64,000 nucleotides of DNA from Acinetobacter qingfengensis (GTDB taxonomy: Bacteria; Pseudomonadota; Gammaproteobacteria; Pseudomonadales; Moraxellaceae), in NCBI RefSeq assembly GCF_008693185.1, contig NZ_VXKN01000002.1, forward strand, positions 1-64,000. The letters run 5' to 3'. Position 1 is the first letter of the stretch. Each line of letters begins with the position of its first letter. The translations under genes and the position numbers were made by a program. This document shows positions 54,519 to 62,961 of this stretch, in pieces. Below the pieces are notes generated by a model that was given only the letters and a program-made list of their open reading frames with translations, had not been told where the DNA came from and ran no database searches.

Positions 54519-55724
54519 TTAAGCTTTTAAATTAAAGGCATTTAACATCGTCTGCATTTTGGCTTCTGTTTCCAGCCACTCTTCCCTTGCCCTGGAACCA
54601 GATACAATGCCTGCACCTGCATATAAGCGCATTTTTTGTCGATCCAGTAATCCACAACGGATCGTCACGATCCACGTACCATTGCCTTCTGCATCCATCC
54701 AGCCCACCAAACCAGCATAATAATCACGGTCGTAACCTTCATTATTCAGAATAAATTGTTTGGCAAGATCAGTCGGTGTACCACACACTGCTGGTGTAGG
54801 ATGTAATTTCAGGGCAATATTTAAAGCATTGGGTGAATCTGCCCGCAACTTCCCCCTGAACAGGGAGGACAAGTGAAACATCGTGGAAGTTTCCAGAATA
54901 TGCGGTACTTCTGAAACTGATAATTCATAACAATATGGCGCAATATTCTGGGCAATATTATTAACCACCATACGATGCTCATATTGATCCTTGGCAGAAC
55001 TTTCCAGATTAGTTTTATGCTGTGAATCAATCTCGCTTTGTCGGGTTTTTGGTCTGGAACCAGCCAGTGGATTACTAATCACCTGATCAGCATCCTTAAA
55101 TAACAATAATTCAGGGCTAGCGCCCAATAAATACTGGCCGTGATTTAACGCAACCGAAAATACATAGGCATGTGGATTCTGCTGTGCCAGTTTTCTTGCC
55201 AAAAACAAGGCATCATGGGCCTGATCAAACTCCACGTCCACCGCCTGTGACAACACGACTTTTTCTATTTCAGTTGCAGCAAAAACATCCAGAGCAGCTT
55301 CTACCGCCTGCTCAAAATTATTCTGTGCAACTACGGGACTTTTTTTCCTGATATTAAACTCATCCGTTACCTGCTGTGGTCTGGCATGCTGTGGTTTAGT
55401 TTTCTGGTAATTGGCATAAACATTCAGACAGGAAGGCTGTGAAGTATCAAATGGAATTGCTCCCATTAAAATTGGCCGTTCATAGCCCTGCTGTTTTAAT
55501 GCAGCAAAAGCAGAAGCAATTTCTTCAGTTAATTTATTACCATCCTGTGCAGATGTCGTAATTTCCTGTACGAAATGATCTGCATAAATTTCATAATCTT
55601 GCGTTGAGAAATAAGAATTCTTAACGCTTATGTCTTCATTAACATGATTAACAAAGTCAGAGATAATCTTGTTCATAGGCCCTCGCATATTTTTATATAG
55701 ATCTCTTGTAGTCCAGTGTGCCAT
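54519..55724 (-). CDS. entC: isochorismate synthase
   Basis: A 401-residue chorismate-utilising enzyme converting chorismate to isochorismate. Family features are KVVLSQAVDVEF, FKDADQVISNPLAGSRPK, EHRMVVNNIA, the HPTPAVCGTP loop and DRDYYAGLVGW. The gene follows a 228-nt gap containing a Fur-box-like site and so probably starts its own transcript. An internal ATG 16 codons later with a GAGGG site is an alternative start. Confidence 0.93.
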   Translation of the reverse strand: MAHWTTRDLYKNMRGPMNKIISDFVNHVNEDISVKNSYFSTQDYEIYADHFVQEITTSAQDGNKLTEEIASAFAALKQQGYERPILMGAIPFDTSQPSCLNVYANYQKTKPQHARPQQVTDEFNIRKKSPVVAQNNFEQAVEAALDVFAATEIEKVVLSQAVDVEFDQAHDALFLARKLAQQNPHAYVFSVALNHGQYLLGASPELLLFKDADQVISNPLAGSRPKTRQSEIDSQHKTNLESSAKDQYEHRMVVNNIAQNIAPYCYELSVSEVPHILETSTMFHLSSLFRGKLRADSPNALNIALKLHPTPAVCGTPTDLAKQFILNNEGYDRDYYAGLVGWMDAEGNGTWIVTIRCGLLDRQKMRLYAGAGIVSGSRAREEWLETEAKMQTMLNAFNLKA

Positions 55725-55735
55725 TTGCTTTCTTA

Positions 55736-55754
55736 GATAATAAAATTCATTAAA
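55736..55754 (-). promoter_or_regulatory. Fur-box-like site upstream of entC
   Basis: GATAATAAAATTCATTAAA matches the Fur consensus at 14 of 19 positions by eye, 11 nt upstream of the entC start. This supports iron-repressed transcription of the biosynthetic half of the locus. Confidence 0.5.
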
Positions 55755-55952
55755 AACAAATTCTTACTTTCAAACTTACAAAAGGTTTATGCTAATTTTT
55801 ATATTTTTCAGCATGAATGATTCCAAAGTGCCATAAAAGCTACCCTTTAAATCAACATTATGAAAAATATAAAAATAACGACTTAAATTACTTTGATCAT
55901 TTTCTAAATACTAAATTATATGATCAGGTAATCACTTTATTGTTCTGGATAA

Positions 55953-56729
55953 TTAGCAACACACAGGATTATCCATTGTGGCAGCATGCTTATGATTAAA
56001 CATTAAACAGCCTGTAATTATTTTTTCAGTATGAATATGGAAACCAACATATAACGATTCAACAAAATTTAGCTCTTTTAATCTAGGAATATGAAATTCC
56101 ATAATCTGTTGTTCACGATTAATTGACAGGCAATTAAGCATTTTAAAATGAATACCCTGCTGATATTTACATGGAATTGCTTTATAAATACTTTCCTTCG
56201 CAGAAAATATAGCAAGACCCATCAATTGATAATCATCAAATCGTGATGTTATATATCTTGTTTCATATCCAGACAACGCCATATTACGGATAGAATCAAA
56301 AAATACCTGACTGGATATGAGTTCAACATCAATTCCCATACCCAATACATCGCTATTTTTTAAAACACTGGATATGGCATAACCTCTGGTTTTATCAAAC
56401 ATGGCATGGCTAATACTACCGACCACACCTGTTGGCCATACAGGTTCTGAATGCGCTCCTCTGCTTACGCTAAATTGTGTCTGGGTTAAATTGAATAAAG
56501 CTTTTTGTGCAGCCAGACGTCCTATAAAATATTCTGTCTTTCTCTGTATGGAGATATTACCTGCATGTTCAGGTAATTCGATACCATAATTCAGATAATA
56601 ATCATCAACACTAGAATAATCACACAGATCCATACTCACTTCATGTATACGAATCTTTTGTACAGGGTGATTCATTACCGCAATGGGTAAAGTATAATCA
56701 CTTATCTTCACAGCTTTTGTTGCTAACAT
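55953..56729 (-). CDS. entD: EntD-like 4'-phosphopantetheinyl transferase
   Basis: A 258-residue enzyme that attaches phosphopantetheine to the NRPS carrier serines. Family motifs are GVVGSISHAMF, GMGIDVELIS (Mg-binding Asp and Glu) and FSAKESIYKAI. The length is typical of the EntD group. An AGGAG site precedes the start, 51 nt after the thioesterase gene. Corresponds to fbsL. Confidence 0.92.
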   Translation of the reverse strand: MLATKAVKISDYTLPIAVMNHPVQKIRIHEVSMDLCDYSSVDDYYLNYGIELPEHAGNISIQRKTEYFIGRLAAQKALFNLTQTQFSVSRGAHSEPVWPTGVVGSISHAMFDKTRGYAISSVLKNSDVLGMGIDVELISSQVFFDSIRNMALSGYETRYITSRFDDYQLMGLAIFSAKESIYKAIPCKYQQGIHFKMLNCLSINREQQIMEFHIPRLKELNFVESLYVGFHIHTEKIITGCLMFNHKHAATMDNPVCC

Positions 56730-56780
56730 AGATAACTCCTGATTGAACTTAATTCATGATTTAATCTTTCGCCTCACAAT

Positions 56781-57521
56781 CTAACCATAAGCTTCCTCAA
56801 CAATTTCCGATACAGCATCAGAGATAATGCCAAGCATCTTGTGCATTGATTTTTCATTTCTAAAATAAAAATGATCTCCCTCCAGTGCATAAGCACCTAA
56901 CCATTTTTCACTATGGTTTTTCCAGCCATTCATACAATCAATATCTGGAATATCAGGATCATCTACACCATATACAGCCAGTAAAGGAATATTCTTTTTG
57001 GCAATATGATCATGCAACATACGATCACTTAAATGAAAATCATTTCTGATGATTTTTAAAAAGAAATTTAACGTATCCTGATGGTTTAATATTTCCTGTG
57101 GGAAATTATTATATTTTTTTAATTCACCAAGAATATCTTGCTGTGTAAGCGCATGTTTTTCTGGCATATCCCTGATAAATTCATATTCTGGTCGGCTACT
57201 CACCACAATCAGTTTTAGGTTTGATAATTGCTCAGGACTTAACAGCTCCACTACTCGCCATAATAAAGCGGCCCCAACACTATGCCCAAATAAAATAAAG
57301 GGTTGATTGGCACTATCCGATAAATCCTGCAACATAACTTTTGCCAAGACTTCTGGCTCATTAATTAATTCCTGCTTTACTTTGGCACCATGACCTGGAT
57401 ATTCCACAGGGATAATATTTATCCATTCTGCCACATGCCTTTTCCACGGATAATAAATCACAGCACCACTGCCTGCTGGTGGAAAACAAAACATATTTAC
57501 TTTTGTTTTAGTTTGCATCAT
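56781..57521 (-). CDS. type II thioesterase of siderophore synthesis
   Basis: A 246-residue alpha/beta hydrolase that clears mis-loaded NRPS carriers. The start FCFPPAGSGAVIYYPWK is typical, the nucleophile lies in LFGHSVGAALLW, and the catalytic Asp/His are in VDDPDIP and EGDHFYF. Its AAGGAT ribosome-binding site lies inside the 3' end of the Slam gene and only 2 nt separate the two, so they are co-translated. Corresponds to fbsM. Confidence 0.92.
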   Translation of the reverse strand: MMQTKTKVNMFCFPPAGSGAVIYYPWKRHVAEWINIIPVEYPGHGAKVKQELINEPEVLAKVMLQDLSDSANQPFILFGHSVGAALLWRVVELLSPEQLSNLKLIVVSSRPEYEFIRDMPEKHALTQQDILGELKKYNNFPQEILNHQDTLNFFLKIIRNDFHLSDRMLHDHIAKKNIPLLAVYGVDDPDIPDIDCMNGWKNHSEKWLGAYALEGDHFYFRNEKSMHKMLGIISDAVSEIVEEAYG

Positions 57522-57523
57522 GA

Positions 57524-59005
57524 TTAAATATCCTTCTCAAATCGAATAAGAAACTCTCTCTTATCTTTTTCATTTACATAGACATTACTGTCTGTTTTGG
57601 AAAGTTTAACCAGAAATTTTGGTGTGATACCCCAAAATTTTAAATCCTGTTTCCATAAGCTGGCATTAATCTGATATTCATCATCCTTACGGTTATATCC
57701 CGTCCAGACCGAAATACCATCAAATTTTCTATAGGCATAAGAGGTGCTTAATGAAGTCTGAATTCCATTTTTAAAACCATAATTCACCCCCAGTAAACTA
57801 CTAAATCGTTTAGATGATTCATTTTTATTGCTTAAATCATCTTTTTGTACGCCCAGATTGGCATAGACCACGAAACGAGGGGAAATCACACGGGCAAGTA
57901 CAGTAGAAAATATATAAGTTTCACCATCATAGGCAGCACTATAAGATGGATTATCATATTTACGAGTTAAGGCATTGGACGATACAATCATTTGCCATTT
58001 AGGTGTAAGCCAATGACCATATTGGGTAGAAAAACCAATAGAATCCAGTTTACCAATATCATTAAGATGATAATTAGCTCGATTTACCCACGGCCCTACT
58101 TCCAGCCATGAATCAATATCCTGATATTTATAAGTAGCTGATAATGTCACATTGGCATCGTTAAATTCCCGATGCTCCTTCACAATATTGGCATTACTGT
58201 CTACAGACAGATTAATAAAGTGATTACCCTGTACATTATAATCTTTATTTGTAGAGAAGGATAAACCTGCCACATGACCCGACTGCGGTAATGATTCGGC
58301 ATCTCTGGTTAAAATCCAGTAATAACCACTGGTACCGATAGGGATGTATAGATATTTATTATTAGTGGCATTATTAATATTTGAATTATAACCATAACTC
58401 ACTGCCACTTTACTTTTCCAACGATCCTGCTGACGTAAGGCAGATAAATAGGCTTGTGCCTTGGTTCGGGCATTAGGCACAATATCATCCTTCAAGACCC
58501 GTTCAAACTCAGTCTGACTATCATTATAGGCTCTATTTTCAAACAGCATGGCAGCCAGATCCAGCCGCATATAACTTAAGTCAGGATGTTGCTCGACAAT
58601 ATTCCGATACAGTTTAATCGCCTGTTTATGCTGACCATCTTGCCGATAGATTGCACCACGAACGTAATCATATAAAATTGGGTCGTAGCCTGGAATCTGA
58701 TTATAAAACTGAATGATACGGCGTAAAGTCTTCCAATCCTGCTGAATGACTGCCTGATTTACAACAAAATTAGTCAGTTTTATATTCTGTTTTAAATCTT
58801 CATCGGTAATTTTTTTTATTTGTTGTTCATATTGGGATGCGGACTGTACGCCTTTACTTAGGCTTGGCGCAGCAATTTCTGTTTTGTCCTGCAATTGCGG
58901 GATATGCTCATTGATCAAGTTCTGATCCTGAACAGGGTCTGCACAAAATGCATAAGAAACGCTACACATTGCAGATAAAAATATAACCTTAGACTTTATT
59001 TTCAT
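57524..59005 (-). CDS. Slam-type outer-membrane translocon (DUF560)
   Basis: A surface lipoprotein assembly modulator-like protein (493 aa). The signal peptide ends near YAFCA; residues about 60-195 form TPR-like helices (HKQAIKLYRNIVEQHP, ARTKAQAYLSALR); the rest is a beta-barrel (KVAVSYGYNSNINNA, QYGHWLTPKWQMIVS) ending FEKDI, as in Slam proteins. Slams carry specific beta-barrel substrates across the outer membrane, and the adjacent upstream gene has that fold. The ATG giving MKIKSKV is preferred over one four codons upstream because of its GGA site. Confidence 0.85.
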   Translation of the reverse strand: MKIKSKVIFLSAMCSVSYAFCADPVQDQNLINEHIPQLQDKTEIAAPSLSKGVQSASQYEQQIKKITDEDLKQNIKLTNFVVNQAVIQQDWKTLRRIIQFYNQIPGYDPILYDYVRGAIYRQDGQHKQAIKLYRNIVEQHPDLSYMRLDLAAMLFENRAYNDSQTEFERVLKDDIVPNARTKAQAYLSALRQQDRWKSKVAVSYGYNSNINNATNNKYLYIPIGTSGYYWILTRDAESLPQSGHVAGLSFSTNKDYNVQGNHFINLSVDSNANIVKEHREFNDANVTLSATYKYQDIDSWLEVGPWVNRANYHLNDIGKLDSIGFSTQYGHWLTPKWQMIVSSNALTRKYDNPSYSAAYDGETYIFSTVLARVISPRFVVYANLGVQKDDLSNKNESSKRFSSLLGVNYGFKNGIQTSLSTSYAYRKFDGISVWTGYNRKDDEYQINASLWKQDLKFWGITPKFLVKLSKTDSNVYVNEKDKREFLIRFEKDI

Positions 59006-59181
59006 AATATTCCGCATGTATAATAGGTATCGGACTTAACCAGTTTTTTACTGGATAAGGACAAATATAGAATCCAAACCCAAGTTAACGTGATGTTGTT
59101 TAAAACAGTACGCCAGCAAGGGCAGTCATGTAATATGACAAAGTAATACCCAGACGCACATCATAATGTACGTCTTGGGTC

Positions 59182-59214
59182 AGGCTTATTTAGTCTAGTC
59201 CACTAAATAAGCCT
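59182..59214 (-). other. perfect 13-bp hairpin between effector and Slam genes
   Basis: AGGCTTATTTAGT and ACTAAATAAGCCT pair perfectly around CTAGTCC. The T-run lies on the plus-strand side, so on the transcribed strand it is not a standard terminator. It may protect the 3' end of the effector mRNA or set the effector:Slam ratio. The remaining part of the 59006-59240 gap shows nothing else clear. Confidence 0.6.
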
Positions 59215-59240
59215 TTTTAATTTAAAAGTCCAAACACAAA

Positions 59241-60080
59241 TTAGCGTTTCCCGATGATTGGTAGATCGGTTAAGCCATAGTTAACAGACCAAGTGTGAAT
59301 ATTACCCGCCACTTCCTGCGCTGCATCACCGTAAACACCCAAATCATACTTTGCAGTTAAGCCTGATAGTTCAGCTACAGTTACATTTCCATTGGTCACG
59401 CCTAGCAAACCATCGGTAGTGGATAATGTCGCACTAGCCAAAGTTAGGTTGAATGTTCCTACGCCTGCATAAGTGAATGAAGCCGTACCAGAACCTGTTA
59501 AAGTGCTACCCGCAGCAGTAATGGTATAGTTAAAGTCGCCTGGATCACCTGATGGTGTAATTAACACACCGTTATAAGTATAGGAACCTGCTGCCTGAAT
59601 AGCGGCAATGGAACCCGCAGGATCGCTTAAGCCATAGATGGCTTTGGTGTAGCTATCGCCATCCACAAAACCAGTAGTCGTACTACGAGTGTTATTCGCC
59701 ACAATTGCAGAGTAATCCTGTACATAGATACGATATGCAGTTACTGCTGTAGAATCAGAGTTATAAGTTCCTCTGGTATTGCCACCTATAACTGTATATT
59801 TTGGTAAACTTTCCAGATCCAGTGTGGTTTCTGTTGGTGCAGTAATGGCAGAAGTATCACCATCATAGTTATTATTACCAGCAGTCGCAGGATGTTCAGC
59901 CTCACTTCCTGGACCATAAACGATATTATCAAGTACAAATGATCCAGTATAACCATAATCATCAGTAGCTCCAGCCTCACTAAAATCGACTGTTGGTGCT
60001 GTCCAAGTTGGATCATCTGCCATAGCAACACTGGACGCCAAAGCTGCCAGTAATAATGCTGTTGTTTTGCTTATTTTCAT
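59241..60080 (-). CDS. secreted Slam-dependent beta-barrel effector (hemophilin/HphA-like architecture)
   Basis: A 279-residue protein with a signal peptide (MKISKTTALLLAALASSVAMA) and no lipobox cysteine, so it should be soluble after export. The mature part is rich in Thr, Ser, Gly and Ala, contains no Cys and few His. The C-terminal 130 residues are alternating beta-strands with a GVYGDAAQEVAG motif (248-259), the wording of the C-terminal barrel of TbpB/HpuA-like Slam substrates. The N-terminal ligand domain has no recognised family. An AGGTGA site precedes the start. Placed between a siderophore receptor and a Slam gene, it may bind the siderophore or iron-bound ligand; this is inference. 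Confidence 0.75.
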   Translation of the reverse strand: MKISKTTALLLAALASSVAMADDPTWTAPTVDFSEAGATDDYGYTGSFVLDNIVYGPGSEAEHPATAGNNNYDGDTSAITAPTETTLDLESLPKYTVIGGNTRGTYNSDSTAVTAYRIYVQDYSAIVANNTRSTTTGFVDGDSYTKAIYGLSDPAGSIAAIQAAGSYTYNGVLITPSGDPGDFNYTITAAGSTLTGSGTASFTYAGVGTFNLTLASATLSTTDGLLGVTNGNVTVAELSGLTAKYDLGVYGDAAQEVAGNIHTWSVNYGLTDLPIIGKR

Positions 60081-60172
60081 AAGTCACCTATAAAGTTAGT
60101 TATGCTGATTAATTCAGCGGTTTTTGTAAATGCTATAACCCCATTGGCTATAACGCCTACAACTTGCGATTA

Positions 60173-62617
60173 CTAAAATCTATAATTCAGACTTACAGTA
60201 TAATTACGTGGTGTACCGTAAAAACTGCCTTTTTTATTCACAAGATATTTCTTGTCAAAGATATTTTCGGCATTAAGCCCTAATGTTAAATCCTTAGTTA
60301 AATTATAACGTGCCATTGCTGAAATGACGGTATAAGCTTTTTGTTCAGCCTCTATTGAGTCAAAATAAGTATCTGTATAAGCTCGTACTGTACTTTGCCA
60401 GTTGGCACCCATACCGAGTAATAAATCATCATTCACCTGATAAGTGGTAAATAATTTGATCTGGTGTTTAGGCAATAAAAACTCATTAATGAAGATTTCA
60501 TTATAAGTTGCCCAACTGGTATCATACCAAGTATAAGAAGTACCAGTCTGCTCTTTAGATATAGACTTGGTTTGATAAACATAGCCTGCATTGATTTTCC
60601 ATTTCGGGGTAATTTCACCTGCAACATTAAACTCTACCCCTTTAATGGCATAACCTTTACCCGCTACCGCAGGCAAAGTTAAACCGCCTGCTGGGGTACT
60701 AATATATGCAGTAGCAGGAATAGCGTTTAAATTGATACTAGGATCAGTTGTTGGATAATTCTTTTGTTTCATATAAAAATAGGACAGTGCCAGATTTAAA
60801 CGATCATCAAACAAGCCTGCCTTAATACCACCTTCCCAGGTATAACCTTCAATTGGCGGTAAATATTCCCCATCTTTGGTAAAGACGAATTGTGTAAACT
60901 CATTGGTATTAGAGATGCCCGTATAGCTAGCATAGACATTAATCTCAGGAGTAATCTCATAAATTAAACCTGCATAAGGCACAAAGGCATCTACATCAGG
61001 ATCACCATACTGAGCAGTATTCTTATAGCCAGTACTACGATTAGTATATATTTTAGATGAATCCAAATGAGAATATCGTCCACCCAAAATCATTTGTAAA
61101 TTTTCTAATGGGCGTAATCTTAAGGCAAAATAAGTTCCTAACTCTTTACTTTTACTTGTATAATAACCATAAGGATCATCCAAAGAAAAACCACTATTAT
61201 TTGCACCAATATAACTTGGCCTATTTAAATGACCATTATTCCATTGATCCAGACTAATAAGACATCCATAACCATTAATAAAATCACTAAGGCCTGTTAC
61301 TACACTTTTTTTACTAATATTTAATGCACAACCAGTACCTAAGCCTAATATTGAATACACATATTGAGTTTGTTTACTATGATAGCCATCTACCCCTATT
61401 ACAAAATCATGTTCCCGACCAAACAACTCAAAAGCGCCTTTAAGATGAACATCCAAGCTATGCACATCAGTTTGATATTTATTATGTCCGACATCTAGTG
61501 AGGTATAACCATCATCTGGATAATAACCGATCCGTCCAATTGCCCCATAGACACTGTCATTATCATTATGGGCATAGTTATAATTGGCAACAATCTTCCA
61601 GTCATTATCCAGAGTATACTCATAACCTGCAAAGGCATTGGTCATTTTATACCAGTTATAAGTCCAGTCAGAGGCATTATTAAAACTACGAGATAAGTTC
61701 AGATCCTTAAAACTATAATAAGATCTCCTTTCACTAGCTGATTTTCTTGCATCCCAAGACTGAAAATTTCCAGCAATCCCTTGCGGAGACAGTTCATTAA
61801 AGCGTTTATACTGGTGGCTGGCCCCCAGAGTAAATGTGCCATTGCCCACATCCAGTTCGGTAATACCATAAAGGGTAAAGCCATTATGTGAGGCTCGATC
61901 AATCCAGTAATCCCCCTGCTCATTGGCAAAGGCTACCCGACCACGCCACGTACCCTCTTGGTTTAATGGGCTAGAATAATCCAGTTCCTGACGGATATTA
62001 TTCCAGCTACCATATTTCAGGTTAATCTGTCCCTGTGGGGTACTAAATGGGCGTTTACGAGTAAAGTTGACACTGGCAGAGGGATTACCAAAGCCTGAGG
62101 TTAAGCCTGTAGAGCCACGAATCAGGTCAACCTGTTGATATAAAAAGGTATCCTGGATGGCAGCGCCGCTTGCGCCACCCAACACTGCCATATTGACCTT
62201 AACTCCATCAATGGTGAAGTTATCAATGTCAAATCCACGTGCCATCATACGATAGGCACCTGTACCAGGAATACCAAAGTTAGTAGTACTTACCCCCGGA
62301 GTATTCTGTAATACCTCATGAACATCTCGGATGTCCTGATCTTGTAGTTGTTGTTCGGTAAATACAGTAATACTTTGTGGCGTTTCTTTTAGTTTTAAGT
62401 CCAACTTGGTGGCAGAGGTACTACTCTTAACTGTATAATTAGTTTCTGGCCCTGCACGGTCATCGGTTGCAGTCACAATAATTGCGTCCAGCTTTTTGGC
62501 TTGTTGCCCTTCGCTGCTTGTTTCCTGCTCAGTTGTTTCTGCGTGCGCAAGCTGTAATAGTACAGTTGCCATACTTAACATTAACACTGATGTCCTTAAC
62601 CGTAATTGAGCCTTCAT
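60173..62617 (-). CDS. TonB-dependent ferric-siderophore receptor (FhuE/FpvA-like, no STN domain)
   Basis: An 814-residue outer-membrane receptor, probably for the siderophore made here. A signal peptide (ending HAETT) is followed by a TonB-box-like LDAIIVTA, the plug (ETPQSITVFTEQQLQD, MMARGFDIDNFTIDG) and a barrel ending NYRF. No signalling STN domain is present, so regulation does not use an ECF sigma factor; a PchR-type regulator is divergent. It has a Fur-box-like site upstream and is the first gene of the locus (fbsN position by function). Confidence 0.93.
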   Translation of the reverse strand: MKAQLRLRTSVLMLSMATVLLQLAHAETTEQETSSEGQQAKKLDAIIVTATDDRAGPETNYTVKSSTSATKLDLKLKETPQSITVFTEQQLQDQDIRDVHEVLQNTPGVSTTNFGIPGTGAYRMMARGFDIDNFTIDGVKVNMAVLGGASGAAIQDTFLYQQVDLIRGSTGLTSGFGNPSASVNFTRKRPFSTPQGQINLKYGSWNNIRQELDYSSPLNQEGTWRGRVAFANEQGDYWIDRASHNGFTLYGITELDVGNGTFTLGASHQYKRFNELSPQGIAGNFQSWDARKSASERRSYYSFKDLNLSRSFNNASDWTYNWYKMTNAFAGYEYTLDNDWKIVANYNYAHNDNDSVYGAIGRIGYYPDDGYTSLDVGHNKYQTDVHSLDVHLKGAFELFGREHDFVIGVDGYHSKQTQYVYSILGLGTGCALNISKKSVVTGLSDFINGYGCLISLDQWNNGHLNRPSYIGANNSGFSLDDPYGYYTSKSKELGTYFALRLRPLENLQMILGGRYSHLDSSKIYTNRSTGYKNTAQYGDPDVDAFVPYAGLIYEITPEINVYASYTGISNTNEFTQFVFTKDGEYLPPIEGYTWEGGIKAGLFDDRLNLALSYFYMKQKNYPTTDPSINLNAIPATAYISTPAGGLTLPAVAGKGYAIKGVEFNVAGEITPKWKINAGYVYQTKSISKEQTGTSYTWYDTSWATYNEIFINEFLLPKHQIKLFTTYQVNDDLLLGMGANWQSTVRAYTDTYFDSIEAEQKAYTVISAMARYNLTKDLTLGLNAENIFDKKYLVNKKGSFYGTPRNYTVSLNYRF

Positions 62618-62684
62618 TGTTTCCCCACAAATGTGTAATAAGTTTGTAAACTAAATTTGTCAGAAGTTGTGCTGACTGTATGAG

Positions 62685-62703
62685 TTTAATGATGATCATT
62701 CTC
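62685..62703 (-). promoter_or_regulatory. Fur-box-like site upstream of the siderophore receptor
   Basis: On the minus strand GAGAATGATCATCATTAAA matches the Fur consensus at 15 of 19 positions by eye, 68 nt before the receptor start. Confidence 0.6.
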
Positions 62704-62929
62704 AATTAACAGCAATATACGGAATAGTTTTAAAAAATACGGAATGATTCTGAAATTAAAAATTTTTAATTTCTCTTTAGTATTCTTCACACAGATTAAC
62801 TAATATAAAAAACAAAACTTTTTGTTATCATAAACTTATGTTTTTATGTAAATAACCTTAAGATAGAACTCCAAATAAATAAATTTTATGTTAAAGTTAT
62901 TGACAAAAAGTAACTTAAACACTCTAATT

Positions 62930-62948
62930 GATAATAATAATTATTAAA
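62930..62948 (+). promoter_or_regulatory. Fur-box-like site upstream of the AraC-type regulator
   Basis: GATAATAATAATTATTAAA matches the Fur consensus at 15 of 19 positions by eye and ends 13 nt before the regulator start. The 344-bp divergent region thus has one Fur site for each direction. Confidence 0.6.
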
Positions 62949-62961
62949 AGTTGAAATAGTT

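Noticed and set aside
43485..55724. Acinetobactin biosynthesis cluster
   Set aside because: No histidine decarboxylase (BasG type), no BauA-F uptake genes and a different NRPS arrangement; gene order fits the fimsbactin type better.
59182..59214. Intrinsic terminator separating effector from Slam
   Set aside because: The T-run is on the plus-strand side, opposite to the direction of transcription of these genes.
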